The notes beneath the pieces were generated by a model. That model had not been told where the DNA came from, did no database searches, and saw only the letters and a list, made by a program, of their open reading frames with translations. Below, one piece after another: positions 11,616 through 24,610 of a stretch of DNA of 64,000 bases (its first letter is position 1; every line of letters begins with the position of its first letter). The stretch comes from Ipomoea triloba (taxonomy: Eukaryota; Streptophyta; Magnoliopsida; Solanales; Convolvulaceae), in the NCBI RefSeq assembly GCF_003576645.1, contig NC_044925.1:204083-268082 (forward strand), in the 5' to 3' direction. The translations under genes and the position numbers were made by a program.

Positions 11616-14600
11616 TTAGTTGTTGATCTTCTTTAGAGAGTTCACAAAGGTATAGCTGGAGAAGGATACAAAAAGCTTACGAAACCTGCAAGAGAGAACA
11701 CTATCCTTTTCATTTTTCTTTAGGAAGAAGAAGTGTTTCTGGAGGATAGTACAACATCTGCACATTGACACCAATTGTAGTAAAGACTAAAGGCTTACGT
11801 ACCAAACCCATTGGCTCCGGTGTTGGGCCATTGCAGCATAGCTTTTGCGAGGTCGTTCATTTATAAAGAAATGCACTTGTCTGTTTGGATGGAGCTTTGC
11901 ATATAAGATAGACAACCAGATATCGACTGGTCCAATGTATTTGCGCAATATATTAGTGCTGACCTGAAAATCGTAATACAGAATCAGTAACGTATAGCAA
12001 TGAGAAGTGCAAAATAATAGGACCATCATTGCACCTCATGATATGAATTGCCAATCAAATTCATCAGACATGAAAACAACAACAATTAGTGATTGAAGAA
12101 GTAGAGGACTTACAAGCTCCCATGCTTCAACATTTTTGTGTGAAGTATCCTGCAACAGTTTTCTGGCATATACAAAGCCAGAAAAGAAAAGAACTTGTGC
12201 AGTTAGAATAAAACTTGCCATGGTACTATAAGCAGTAACAAGAATGTCTTAAAGGAACATTCCTTGATTTAACAACTTAGATCAACTCACCGCACACCTC
12301 GATGCACATCACAATGATTACAATGGCCAGAAACACCATAATTGTCGAAACTAATGACCTGTAAAAGAAAAAAGAAAAGAAAAGAAAAGAATTATTAAGA
12401 CCAATCAAAAGAAAACTATACAAAATAACTACTCCATAAATAAAAAGAGGAAATGCATGAAAACAGTGAGATAAAAATGTCATTGGAGATGATGCAAATA
12501 TGCAATACTTTAAAAATAAATAAATAAAACTGTAGCAGCACTTCAAATAGTAATGATAGTTGCCATCAAGTTTTAAGGCAAGAATCAAAGTCAACAACAG
12601 AATTGCCAGCCATGGTATAAGTTTTACCCGTCAAGACCAGATTTGCCAGCCATGGTATAAGATATACCCAAGTAATTCTTTTCGATATGTATTAAGCCCA
12701 TCTTCAATTTTCCATTTGTGAACATTACAAATATAAAATAAAAAACTACATTTTGCAGATAGAAAACCGCCTGATATGTAATTAACCACCAATTTTGTGT
12801 TTGTATCTCTAAAGGCCAATGCCAAGCGGGCTTGGAAATTACTTACCACATCAATAGAATGGCCGTCTACTTCCTCCTTCACAATTCCAGCCAACAAATC
12901 ACTGTTCCAAATTTTTCCAAAACCATCCTAGACATAACAGTACAATTCTGAGGATGATTCAGAGAAGATGCTAAGAAGTTGCAGATTTTTTCTGAAACAA
13001 ACCTGCAAATCTGGATGATCCAAGATATTTACTTGCTGTGGAGAAACCTGAGTTAATTCAGAACAGATCAATAAACCATGCAAAGAATCATAGATTTCTG
13101 ATATAATAACCAGAACTTGATTATAGTAATAATAATAACAACAACAACAATAATAATAATAATAATAATAATAATACCTAAGATTCAATTGGTGGAATTA
13201 AATAAAGGCTCAATGCACAAGCAAGAATGCTTATCAGATTTCATATTACCTTAAGGGTTGCAGCAGCCAGGTAGAGCTCTTGTTTTCTAGTATCCCCCAT
13301 GCCATCTGCATTACCTACGCGCAGACATTAAATTTTATTATTTTTCAAAATGATCAGTTGCAACAAATCCAATTCAACACTTTTTTTTTTCATTTTCTCC
13401 TGGAGTCAAATTCTCATTAGTACAAGTCAATTGAATGGCCTTCTAACCTCAGATAATTAGACAATTAGCCTCTTTAACTTCTATTATAAGAGGGTGAATA
13501 CCTTTTGTGAGAAATAGGAGGAATATGCGATGATTTCTTCAAAGTCTAAAAGAAAAATGAACATTATTCCTTTGTTTTATCAAATTGAACATAACTACTT
13601 AATTCCAAAACATACTGCACCACAAGTAGGAGCATATGGAAGAAGTCACAAGGATTCAAGGAATAGTATTCTGAATTCAAACTGCTTTAATTCATATATC
13701 TTATGTGCTAAAGAAGCATGCAATTCACGAAAACCAAATTGCTATCCAGTAATTAACAAAATAAATAAGATAACACACACATCAGTTTCATGTAAACCCT
13801 TTTGGAAGGAAAATAAAACATACAACTGGCATTTTTATATAAGGTAAATGATTAAGAACCTAATTGATGTGCATAATGGCACGAATAACTAGGAACATCT
13901 AGTTGCACATCAAATGCTAAGACTATTTTCAGATTTATATAGAGCTGCGATATTTCTTGTAATAAGCATGTGAAGAGCTGAAGTTGAAAGCATTCTAAAA
14001 CTGGCAAAAAATACTAAGAATTGAAAATAAAAACCACCTATAAGATGTCAATGGTAATATATTTGAATCCCAGTAAACTGTAAAAGCAATAACACTTGTG
14101 TAACTTTAACCAAATCACCATATAAACATGCCAGGTGAAAAAAAATATTGTTGAATCCCCAATTGCAAGCTGTCTGTTTAGTTCTTTTAACAATAGTATA
14201 GATAACAAAGATTATGAACTTTTGACAGTATCTTACCAGTTGACATGCATAATATGTGTACGTTGTGCCCCTTTGAAGTTAGGTAATTGATGGTTGGAGC
14301 AAAGAACCTGCAAAGTTACAGATTATAACTAAAATTTATTGGGTCACATTATATAATTGAAAAAGAGAGATTATGTCCATTAACTTAGTAAAAAAGTCAC
14401 TTGCCCAACTGACCAAAAACAAAAAAGCTGTAACTTCAGATAAGTCAGAATGTAATGGCCATTTCTGGCCACTCAAAAAGTGGAATGTAGCCAGCATTTG
14501 GGATATTCTATACTCAATACATTTTTTTTATGTTCTCAGGTGGGATAAGTGTTTATCTAACGAGATGATCTCAGGTAAGAAAAGTATTTATCTCACTTAA

Positions 14601-15009
14601 AACTCTGAAGGAAGGAGCATAGCATCATCTCAAGATATCAACCTTACATAGATTCATCATCAGGATGGGCAATAACCAACAAAACATTTCTCTTCAGTGA
14701 ACCTCTACCTGAATAATTAACAGAAATCCAAAAACAAAAAAAGGATCATAATGGATCTCTTATAAATTCACACACACAAGTTTCCAAAAGAATACATCAT
14801 ACCATATGAATATACACATAAACGGAGATGAGGGAACTTTTGAAATGTTGCACTACGGAATCAAAATCAAGGTTAAGCTTTAGAAGAGCTGCCTTCTTAC
14901 CATCATCTAAAAATGTAGCCTTGGAGCCAGACAGAGATTCGTGGAGAACTTTGCAAAGAGAAGCCACCCATATTACAGTCAATGAAACAACAATCAGCAA
15001 CCACTCCAT
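11616..15009 (-). CDS. PIGL: GlcNAc-PI de-N-acetylase (PIG-L family)
   Basis: Catalyses the second step of GPI-anchor synthesis at the ER, deacetylating GlcNAc-phosphatidylinositol to GlcN-PI. Ten exons, 14901-15009, 14648-14708, 14237-14307, 13250-13314, 13003-13047, 12847-12927, 12291-12358, 12114-12162, 11803-11963 and 11616-11685, total 780 nt in perfect phase (259 residues), the usual family size. The N terminus MEWLLIVVSLTVIWVASL is one hydrophobic anchor. The LmbE-type metal motif AHPDDE follows in VLLVIAHPDDESM, then MSTGNADGMGDTRKQEL, ILDHPDLQDGFGKIW and the second metal motif SGHCNHCDVHRG. The C terminus includes KSYAAMAQHRSQWVWFR. All expected catalytic His and Asp residues are present. 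The gene is divergent from the CAND2-like gene, with only about 360 bp between their start codons. Confidence 0.94.
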
Positions 15010-15371
15010 TTGTATTCTCTACAATAATCAAAGATAGATGAAAATGACGAGATAATCAGGTCCTTTGTTAAGCACAGTGATCGAAGAGTATGTTGTGAAC
15101 TGGAGAGAGCTTAAACGCGGATCGGAAATGGCGTTGACCGTTGGGAATGCCGGAAGCGGTAACTCCGGTATGCCCAAAGCTATCAGTTAAACGCACAGCG
15201 CAAATGAATGAAAGATGGATAGGGGCAAAAGTGACATTTTTTACAAAACGGTGAGGTTAAAATCGGAAATATCCCAGTCAGTCAACTCTTTGTTTTCTCT
15301 CGAATCCGGGAATTCTCAATACCGACGACGTCATCCTCTTTCTCTCTCTCTCGCTCGCCAATCCAACAGCC
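15010..15371. promoter_or_regulatory. Putative bidirectional promoter, PIG-L / CAND2-like
   Basis: These 362 bp separate the start codons of two divergent genes and must hold both 5'UTRs and promoters. The CAND2 side has CT-rich leader sequence (TCTTTCTCTCTCTCTCGCTC) just before its ATG. No convincing TATA box was seen, which is common in short housekeeping promoters. Confidence 0.6.
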
Positions 15372-18300
15372 ATGAGACTGCTGGAAGCAATTGAGGCGGC
15401 GCTTCCGCCGTCTTCCTCCACCCCTGATCCTGCCGCCGCCGACACCGGCAGCGGAGGAAAGTGGTTTCACGGATGGCTAATGGATTGCCACGGGCTGTGG
15501 CATAACCTGCTGCTCATACTGCCCTCAGCTCTCTTCCTCATATACTTGGCTTCTCAAGCGAAGAAGAATTATCCGAAGATTTTGAATGGACGATCGCATA
15601 TCATAACCGCACTGTACGGATTTCTCTGGCTCGTTAGCATCCTTAATCTAGCCTGGTGCTCACTTCAGGTTCTCTCTCTCTCTCTTTTTGGTACCTAATC
15701 TTCTGTTATATTGTAGGTTGGGGTTTGGTAAATCATAAATGTAGTACGTGGTGATAGTCATCTGTATTGTTGAGGAAAAGGAGTCTCCTGCCATTATTAT
15801 TTGCTAGACCAAAACAATCAGTTTTCTCTGTTTCATTAAAGAAGAAAATGATAGAGAGTCATAGAGGGAACTAGTGGTTTTGAGCTACATACAATGGAGA
15901 TTAATAGAGGAAACATCAAGGAAGCCAATAACAGAATAGGAGGCAAGTGTAACCATGGAAGAACTCAATCCATACCCATCCAAATTTCAATTAAACTTAC
16001 TTTCAACAGCGTGTGTTTCTCTAGAAGGATTCTTGCTTGATGTTCAAGCTCAATTCACCAGACTTTTGCAACCGTGCCACTTATCAGACTTCCAAACAAG
16101 TTTCCTCCCTTAGTTCACTTCAATCTAAAAAGAAAGAAGCCATTGCTTGTCATTATTTCTTCTTGTACCAAACAATCCAAATCTTATCTGTTGCAAAAGG
16201 CCAGTGCTATTAGTAGAAGAATTTACTTTGCTGTCTAGTGTTTGCACAACTCACAACACTGAGGAGAAAGAATCTTAGTGGGTTTGTTGTTGCTGTCGGC
16301 TGCTAGTATCAACTGTCAAGTTGGACCAAAGACCAAGAAAAAGCTTTTATTTTAGCCTGATAAAACTATAAAAGAGGCCCATTGGGAAACACTAAAAACT
16401 TGACTGATGAGAGTGTGCATGCAATAAAGTATAGAAGTGAAAGTGACTGGTGCAATTTAAATCCTAAGGAAGATGTGAAGATAAATGTCAGAAACAATTG
16501 AAAATATTTTAATAGTCTGATTAGTTGGTTTGATCATCCTGGACAATAAAATAGTGCCATAGAATAACTTATTATTAACTTGAAGTGAAGTGTTAGTACT
16601 TGTATTAAAAAAAAAAAAACAATTTAACAGATATAGGATATAGTCATGGTACTTATTGAGTGACTCATGACAAACTATTCATCCTGTCTTTTGTCGCATA
16701 TAAGAATTGGTGTACCGACAAGGTTTTGCTCTTATAAATTTCATGGCCATGCAATTCTTCTGTGATTCGCAGAAGAGAATTATCCATGATGAGCCCAAAA
16801 AGGTCTATTAATTCGTTGCCCTCGTTTATTTCTTCTGCATCTGTTTTATGGCCTTTGATTATGTCTTCTTTTAAAGTTAGCCATTGGGTTAGAACTATTT
16901 TCTTCACATACCAGACCTCAAAGAGATTTTCTTTGAATTCTTATTGAAAATGGCATGCAACCATGGTCCGTGGATAGCAAAGCATCATTTCTTCTGATTT
17001 CCATTGTGGCACATTGGCGGTTGAACATTTAGTCAAACCATTTGCACTTTTTTTTTCCTGCTTAACTGTTAGAATTTGCTTTCACTTGAATACACATGTA
17101 CTACAAGTAAGCTTGTTTATGCATGCACACACGTGCCCCCCCACCCAATACACACACACTGACACACATATATTAACGCTTGAAATACATGGTTTGATCA
17201 GGTATGGGAGTGCAGTGGTGGAAAACAGTTAGCTTGGAATATATTGTCCTTGCTTACTACATCTGGGATGATGTTTCTTGAAGTAAGCTTGATTGCCTTT
17301 TTACTTCAAGGCAATTATTCAAGTGGGCAAGAAGCTCTAACTCGGACTTTTCTCATCTCGGGTCTCGTTGTTGGTCTGGATATGTTTCTTAAGGTACCAA
17401 ATAGTGTCAAACTGTATTTACCCATTCTTACTTTCATGTTTCCATTACCATGATAAGCTATTGCTTCCATCAAATTTATCTCTGAATGTCTGACATAATT
17501 CTCGCTTGCCTTGAGAAGTTACCATTAGTTGAGTGAGAAATATCATAGAACTTTCTATCTATAGCAAAGTATCATCGATTCAGGGAATTGTTCTAATCCA
17601 CTGTTGATTACAGTTATCTTTTGAACTATTTCTATGTTTCTCAAATTCTTCAACTTGTTGTTATCTACTTTAAAACATGTATTTGTTGGCTTTGGCTTCA
17701 TTTTGCCGTGTCTGACTGCATGATGGTTCATTCCTTGTAGGCAATTTACATATTTGGATTTGGCATTCAGCTCTTTGTTCTTGAGAACAATGGCTCACAG
17801 TGGGGCTTGTGGGTTCTTCACAAGTTACTGCTTACTGCAGCTTATGGGTTAATTTTTTTTATGTATCGCAGTAGATGGAGAGAGAGGCTACCAGGTGAGC
17901 TTTAGCTAGGAAATTTCTTGTCTGTTGTCTTGTACCATTTCTCTAATGCTGCAACTGAAGCTATTATTACAATTGTGTTTTGCAGCAAGACCTGCATTCT
18001 ACAACTACATAAGCATCATGCTTGGCTTAAATGTGGCTACTTTATTCGCTTGTGCACTTGCAGCAAATGGTGCTGGATTTGGGCTCTGGTATGTTTCCTT
18101 GTGTAACTTCCCATAAGTTTTGTAGCATGTCAAATTTGCAACAATCCATTTATGCCCCCAGTCTCAGTTATTTTGTTGGGCAAAAAGTTTTACGAAATCC
18201 ACTTCCTCTGTCAGTAGTCAATAAAGTGGTTTGTCAACATCTTACACCTAGTTCATGGTTGCTGCTTCTATTCATACGTTGTCCAGGTTGTATAACATCA

Positions 18301-18581
18301 TGGTCATTTTCTACCACGCCTTCTACCTCCCTCTTCTATATGTGACCTTCCTGGCAGACTTTTTCCAGGTGAAAATCATTTATTATTTATTCTCTACATC
18401 TAAACCCCTCAATATTACTGCCCAAGTTTCTTTCCAGTACTTGGCTAGTGCCCATAAGTGCCTTTTTTTGTTGTGCCTGCAGGAAGAACATATGAATTTG
18501 GAGAATGCATATTACTCAGAGATGAAGGATGCCGGCTTCTTTGATATTGATTGGGAGGATAACATGGCAACTACTCCCTAA
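15372..18581 (+). CDS. CAND2/CAND8-like seven-TM protein (TPRA1 family)
   Basis: A multi-pass membrane protein of the TPRA1 (transmembrane protein adipocyte-associated 1) family. The Arabidopsis members CAND2 and CAND8 are candidate G-protein-coupled receptors; ligand and signalling role are unsettled. Exons 15372-15668, 17202-17393, 17742-17894, 17986-18089, 18287-18368 and 18482-18581 join to about 309 codons. Hydrophobic segments include LLLILPSALFLIYLA, IITALYGFLWLVSILNLAWC, MMFLEVSLIAFLL, FLISGLVVGLDMFL, LLLTAAYGLIFFMY, ISIMLGLNVATLFACAL and FYLPLLYVTFLADFF, about seven in all. The cytosolic tail ends NLENAYYSEMKDAGFFDIDW. Intron 1 (15669-17201) is long and shows no embedded gene. The gene is tail-to-tail with the ACP gene, which is the neighbour of CAND genes in Arabidopsis as well (recalled, not checked). 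Confidence 0.9.
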
Positions 18582-19099
18582 TGAGGTGATTTCAACTTTC
18601 AAGTTTGTAAATGTGTAAATATTTTTGTTTGGAGAATAAAAGATTCTAATTGTATTGTCATTTTTCAAGGATGTTTTCCATTAATCAACTTGTGAAATTC
18701 TTAGTGTTACATGGGGGGTTGGTGCCATTGCAAGGTGTACAGCTACATTTTCACAAAACATTAAAAACTCCTCATGTCCATTCATGGAAGCATTTGTTAT
18801 GTTCCACGAGAAAGAACCCTTGTAGGAGTTTGAGTAGTTTAAGGAAATGGTGTAGCATTCATGTTTTAGCATAACTAATTATTAAATTGGGATTTTATTT
18901 AAATCAAGCTAACTCTAAGGATCAAACTTAACAAATCAACAAACATGTCCACACTGGGAAGAAGTCATATTGTGCTGAATTTGACAAGATAGAGGAAACA
19001 ATGATCAAGAAACCAAGACAGACTAAAGCTCCAAAGCCTAGTAAAGCTATCTAAGCAGTAACCAAACACATCTTTAAATAACTTCCTCTCCTGATTATT
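18582..19099. other. Convergent spacer, CAND2-like / ACP 3' ends
   Basis: Holds the two 3'UTRs. A plausible polyadenylation signal AATAAA lies near 18636 for the plus-strand gene. No other coding region is supported. Confidence 0.5.
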
Positions 19100-20327
19100 C
19101 TAGCAGTCCTTTTCCTCAATAAGCTTCTCTATAAGATCTGCAGCATCCTGGACCGACACAATCGCCTGGGCATTGTCCTCTTCCACAGTTATGCCGAAAG
19201 TCTCCTCAAGCCCCATCACAATTTCAACCTGAATTGCTAAACACCATTAGTTAAGAACATGGGAAGTGTGTTTTTGTGAATTGAACACTAAGGCTGGCTG
19301 GCCTTTACCGTATCAAGAGAATCAGCTCCAAGTTCTGCAAACTTGGATTCCCCACACACAGAGATATCGTCACCCAGAGCAAGTTGTTTCTTAACTACAG
19401 AGCAAACTTTGTCGACAGTCTCGGGCTTGGCCTGTTAATTTGCAAAATCAAAAAAAAAACTTAACATTTGTGCCCAAATAAGCATTAAAGAGTTAGCTGA
19501 CCAGACTCTCAGATCACTGATGTATCCCAATTAGCAACCTGGACACATAAGGACTGAAATGACTGGTAGATAAATACAATGTATATATACAAGAAAGTGA
19601 AGAAACAAACCACCACCCTGGGCTGCATTGTGCTAAATATTTTGTATAATTGTACCTACAAACCTAAGTTGATTTTATGTATAATAGAACACTTAAAAGC
19701 TAAACACCTTCAGAACAAATCCCTATACCAGCAAATACAACAGCATTCATAACATAAAATGAGAAGCTACTTACAGCACAGGAAATCCGAAGGCCTCTTG
19801 TGCGGAAGCTGAATGGCAGAGCTCTCTGCTGAATGGGAAATGCAACTCTTTTCAAGCTAGATAGCCTCATTCCCTGTTTTTACATGTTCAAACTCAATTA
19901 AAACAACAACAATATATATATAATTCATCAAAAAGCCAACACTAGAGAAAATGACTGAAATCTGTTATACTTATACCACATCTAAATTTCCAACCCAACT
20001 TACCAAGTTTCAGAAACAACTTAAGAATTCAACCCTAAAAACAATTCCGATTTTGTGATAAGAACTCCAATTTTCAAAACTCAACTTCTCAGTACCAAAA
20101 CGCATAAGATACAACACTTGATCATATCAGGTAGTAATTATTTCACTTATTTTTGCTCATATAAAAATCTAAACCCTACTAAATTCCTCAACCAAAGGAA
20201 TTCAAGCCAAATAAATCACAGGAATTTGAGATCCAGAAGAGAATCAAATCATACGCACCGAGTTCTGAGGTGAAACTTGAGGGCGGGAGCGGAGGGAGAT
20301 CAACGAAGCACCACCGACGGCCGCCAT
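19100..20327 (-). CDS. ACP1: Plastid acyl carrier protein
   Basis: Carries growing acyl chains as thioesters during plastid type II fatty-acid synthesis. Four exons: about 20258-20327, 19775-19873, 19309-19432 and 19100-19228, with stop TAG, giving about 137 residues. The N terminus [19 protein letters not shown], rich in Ser, Arg and Ala, is a typical chloroplast transit peptide of about 50 residues. Mature ACP begins near [18 protein letters not shown]. The phosphopantetheine attachment Ser lies in [14 protein letters not shown], and the family end [17 protein letters not shown] is present. The first ATG was taken, since it gives a full transit peptide. The gene is convergent with the CAND2-like gene. 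The isoform number (ACP1 rather than ACP5) is inferred from gene order and is not certain. Confidence 0.93.
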
Positions 20328-20391
20328 GTCTGTCTCCAATGGAAATCGCAGAGTAGAATACAGGTTGGATCTACTCACACTCACACGCAGC

Positions 20392-20412
20392 GTGTATATA
20401 TATATAGGGAGA
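20392..20412 (-). promoter_or_regulatory. Likely TATA box of the ACP gene
   Basis: On the minus strand a CTATATATATATACACG run lies about 70 bp upstream of the ACP start codon, a fitting distance for a TATA box plus a short 5'UTR. It could also be a plain (TA)n repeat. Confidence 0.5.
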
Positions 20413-21059
20413 GAGGTAAAGAGGGAGACGGAAAATGCGACGGAGAGTACGAAGAGTGTGTGGGAATTGGCAGTGGCGCATACATATATTATCGGATAAA
20501 CCTAAAAATGTAAGGTGTCATGTGACTATGTGAGTTATTCAAGTCGCCCCAAATACTTCGATGCTCACTATAGTACATTAGTAGTTGTAGCTACTAGCTA
20601 CTCATACACTCATAATAACCCCCTCAAGTTTTCAGAAATTGCAACCACATCCCTCTTTTTTTTTTCTTTTATGACAAACCCATCCATTCTTGCATTTCTA
20701 TCAATTCATTCATATGTTGCAAAAATGATATTATAATTTAAAATATATGGTTTTATATAACTTTATAACAAAAAAAAAAAAAGAAGTATACTATTGTATT
20801 AGTTTGGTGATTATTATTATGTGTGATACAAACTGATTTTTAACGTTTTTCTTTTTACATCTATAAGTCATCGAAAATTAGATTTGTGGCATCTGACGTT
20901 GCTGGTATTCGAAGTTCAATGTGTTGCCACGACTAGGATTGACTTTGAGCATTTGCAAGTTGAGTGGTTGCACATAATCTCAAAGTTGTGTGTGTGTGTG
21001 TGTGTGTTTGTATCTTGTTTCATAGACCATTAAATGTCTATTTAATTAATTTTTTTTTG
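20413..21059. other. Intergenic, 5' of ACP
   Basis: Distal promoter region of the minus-strand ACP gene. It holds a (TG)n microsatellite at about 20985-21007 and T or A runs. No gene is supported. Confidence 0.45.
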
Positions 21060-21960
21060 TCGGAAAGGAAGGGAGGAAACCCCATGAGAAACAGCTACTA
21101 GGATGTCTTTCTCACAACACGCTCGCTTGTGACATGCACAATATCGTTGAGGTAGACCTCTTCATACACGGGAGGGCAGGTGCCAACAATCTTCCTTTCG
21201 TCAGATTGGAGCAAAACCCAACAAAGCAAGAGAGTCCGCCACCTTATTTTGTTCCCATATTCTTAGAAGATGCGAGAGAGCTGTGGAGGTCTGGATGATT
21301 TTTGCATCTAGAGAAAAACGAAGGACATGGAGTCATCTCAACTTTAAGAGTTGGATCGTGGCGAACATCACAGACGATGGAGGAAGCGAATAGGACAGAG
21401 AGTAGCCCCGCCTGTTTGCCATAATCTCTTGGTGGCTCTAGAGATGGAGAAATGATCGAGTTTTCTATGGGAAAGAGGTGGACGCTCGGAACAAGCTTAT
21501 CTGGATCAAGGAAGCCGATGAGGAAGTCCAATGTGTTTTCCTCAGGCAGGATAATGGTAGGGGAGCGGCAAGAACGAAGAAAAGGGTGAGACTTAGATGG
21601 GAAGCTTTGGTCAACCATCGTTACACAATCAACGCCAATGGAAGTGTCAAAACAGGGCTGAATAAAACTGGCTTCGGTGGAGTCTTGCGAAATAGTAAGG
21701 GAGAATGACTTGAAGGTATCCTGGGAAGTTTAGCCTTTGGTGATCCATCTCTTATTGAAGCGAGAGCAATTGTGGCAAGCCTCTCGCCTGAACTGGGCGT
21801 GGCATAAGAATATCCGTGATTTGGAAATTCAATCTGATGCAAAGAATGTGGTCCAGTGAATTTAGGATGGTTCGGTTGAGCGTGGGCCGATTCGTCTTTG
21901 TATTGAGGAGGCGAGATGGTGGCCTCCTAGTACTATATATATATGCAACAAGTTACTATT
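21060..21960 (+). mobile_element. Degenerate LINE fragment (zf-RVT to RNase H)
   Basis: Translated in shifting plus-strand frames, this reads like the C-terminal part of a plant non-LTR retrotransposon. The end of the zf-RVT region (CSHILRRCERAVEVWMIFAS) comes first, then WRNDRVFYGKEVDARNKLIW, then an RNase H start with NANGSVKTGLNKTGFGGVLR and NSKGE. A broken continuation resembles LEGILGSLAFGDPSLIEARA. Several frameshifts and stops show it is dead. No poly(A) tail or target duplication could be assigned. Confidence 0.75.
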
Positions 21961-22232
21961 AATGTGACATTGTATGAGTTATATACTTGTTTAAGGTGTG
22001 AGAGTGACTTGATTTGATGAATTAAACAACTTTGAACTAAAACCTAATGTTAAAAATACCAAACAAAGACATGTTGTCCCCATATGGGATTTTAGTTTTA
22101 ATTTGTTTTTAGATTACGTTTATCCATGTCACACTCTTTTACTTTTAAAGTTATACACTACTCTCATATCATTATATTTATAATTTATTCACTATTTTCT
22201 CCATATCTTTAGAATTCAAACTCACTTTCATC

Positions 22233-22277
<45 letters not shown>

Positions 22278-23440
22278 AATTTAAAAATAAAAAAATACAA
22301 ATACTACTATTTTTTACAGCCTTTCGTATAGCTTGCAAGTCACATAATACATGACATAAAATAAAATAAAAATCATGTCCTTGTCATGTGACTTACAATT
22401 GATAAACTTGTAGGGATATGATGTTTGTAGTTGTAGCTTTTGGTTCAAAATTATCCACTTCCTCAAGTCATATTAGTAACCGATTAAATATGTAATATCA
22501 TAATTTAACTATAGCATGTTCATGATTTAAATTACTTAATTAGACTTTTTTTTTTTCAATTAAATGTTTCAATTACACTATTAGTTGAAAATATTATACA
22601 CTTTTTTGCAATATAATATAATATTTGTTATTTTTGTGTGAAGTTTTTAAAATGGTATAATCTATGACTATTCACAAATTTTTGAAGAAAAAGAAATTGT
22701 TAAAATATGCCGACACACATATAGAATGTTCCTTTCAATGTGTTGATTGAGTTTGTGGCTCATGTTTGTTGTCAGACTGCACCCTACTGGTTAAGCAACA
22801 CCTAACTCATAAGGCATCGTCCTTTTTTTTAATAATAATTTTGTGATTTCGTAATTATTATTTGATGGTATATAACGAATAAATTTTATTTTGTGACTCT
22901 AGCCAATAAAAGACTATGAGAAGATGAATTTATCTAAATTGTTCATAATTTATTAGCTTAAACTAAGAAAATTAATAAATTGGTTCCATTGAAAAAATTG
23001 CACCTATATTAGTTAATTAATTAAGTGAGTGGAGTATGATTCATATATTAAAGAGTCATAAGTTTGATTCTTACCAATATTTTTTGGTCAAGTCAATTTT
23101 ACGAGTCTTTATAATAATATTTATTTCTTTTTGTGTAGTTTACGGTGTATTAATTTATCTTGTTACTAAAAAAATTATTGGATCACATTACGGGTTCGAA
23201 CTTGAGACTCTATGCACCATCTCATCTACATCCATGATGAAACTCTTTTAATTTGAGATAACGTTTTTTGGTATTGTGTTATTTTTTTGTGGAAGTATAA
23301 AAAGAAAAATACTCGTAGTAGATTTAGAATTATTTAGTAATTAGCGGTGCTGTAACGTTACGGCAAATGGACGCTATATTTATAGGATTCGGTTGGAAAA
23401 TGGACGTTTAAACGCATTATTATTTCCAGTTTTCCACCGC
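21961..23440. other. AT-rich intergenic region before VAP27
   Basis: Contains an (ATA)n/(AATAA)n microsatellite at about 22229-22280. A short tRNA-like phrase, CCCTACTGGTTAAGC, lies near 22783 but no tRNA fold was found. The right end is the promoter of the VAP27 gene. No coding region is supported. Confidence 0.45.
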
Positions 23441-23884
23441 CCTGTTTGAAAAGGAAGTACACTAAATACGCCCCCCTGTCTCTCTCGGTTTCGTCGCCAA
23501 TCAAGCAAGAATCGACGTTGATTTCAGCTCCTGTAAGCTCTCCTTCTCTCACTCTCTCTTCGATACGCTGTCGTTTTAGCGTATTACGCTGCTCTCATAT
23601 GATTTTTCATGCTTCTTTTGTAAAAAATTTCGAACTATGTGTTCGAACTGAAGTTTCTGGAGTAGTAATTAAGCAAGTTTAATCACATATATGTTTTTTT
23701 TTGCTGCTTTGATTCTCAGTTTTTCCTTAATTTTTTTTTTCTTATATTCTCACAAGAATGAATGGAAGCTCCTGATCTTTTTCAATAGTTGTACTGATTT
23801 CAGTTCGTATCGGTATTTGATCTGTCAGTTTTGCAGTTACAGTGATCTACTATTGCAGTTGGGGGAAAAGAGAGAGGAGCAGAA

Positions 23885-24565
23885 ATGCATTTTGAGCTGG
23901 TGGATATACAGCCTCGGGAAATCACATTCACATGTAAGCTTCCATTTTTAAGATCAGCTTCTTTTTTCTTTTTCTTTTTCTTTTTTTTTTCTTTTTTTTT
24001 TTTTCTCTTTTGGGTTGGGGGGGAGGGGTGTGTCTGCGGCAGCTTATTTGAGATTTTTTTGTGGAATGCTGCTACTAGATGAAATATGACATTTTTCGTA
24101 GAGTGATTATGATATGAATTATGAATTTATGATTATGGTGGTGTTTGATAAAGATACGTAAAGCTACTGTGTGCGGCCCTGGTGCATGGTGCTCTATGGT
24201 AATTGGTTATGACCTTTGCTATGGATCGGGTAGATGATGATTCACTTTTTATTTTTTAGGAAAAAATGCTTACTTTGATTTCCACTTTGATAACACATGG
24301 TACAAAAGAGAACGCTGGACATGTTGCAAAAGTTTAGAAGCATGGACACTTGTCAAAGAAGCCAGACATATTCTATTGCACATTTGCACCCCTTTTTTTC
24401 AGCTTTTTGTTGTCTAATTATTTTATTTAAAAAATTAGCTGGACATGCCTAGGACAAAAAATTGAGATTTAGTCAATTACTCATTAAAGGCCCAAAGCTA
24501 GGATTTTTATTTTTTTTTTATTTGGGTTTTCTTGCTTATTCTTTTTTTTTTTTTTTTTTTTTTAN

Positions 24566-24610
<45 letters not shown>

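Noticed and set aside
16665..16947. ORFs in intron 1 of the CAND2-like gene
   Set aside because: No recognisable protein and no support for an embedded gene.
22770..22830. Possible tRNA
   Set aside because: Only one phrase resembles a tRNA; no cloverleaf or both promoter boxes could be found.
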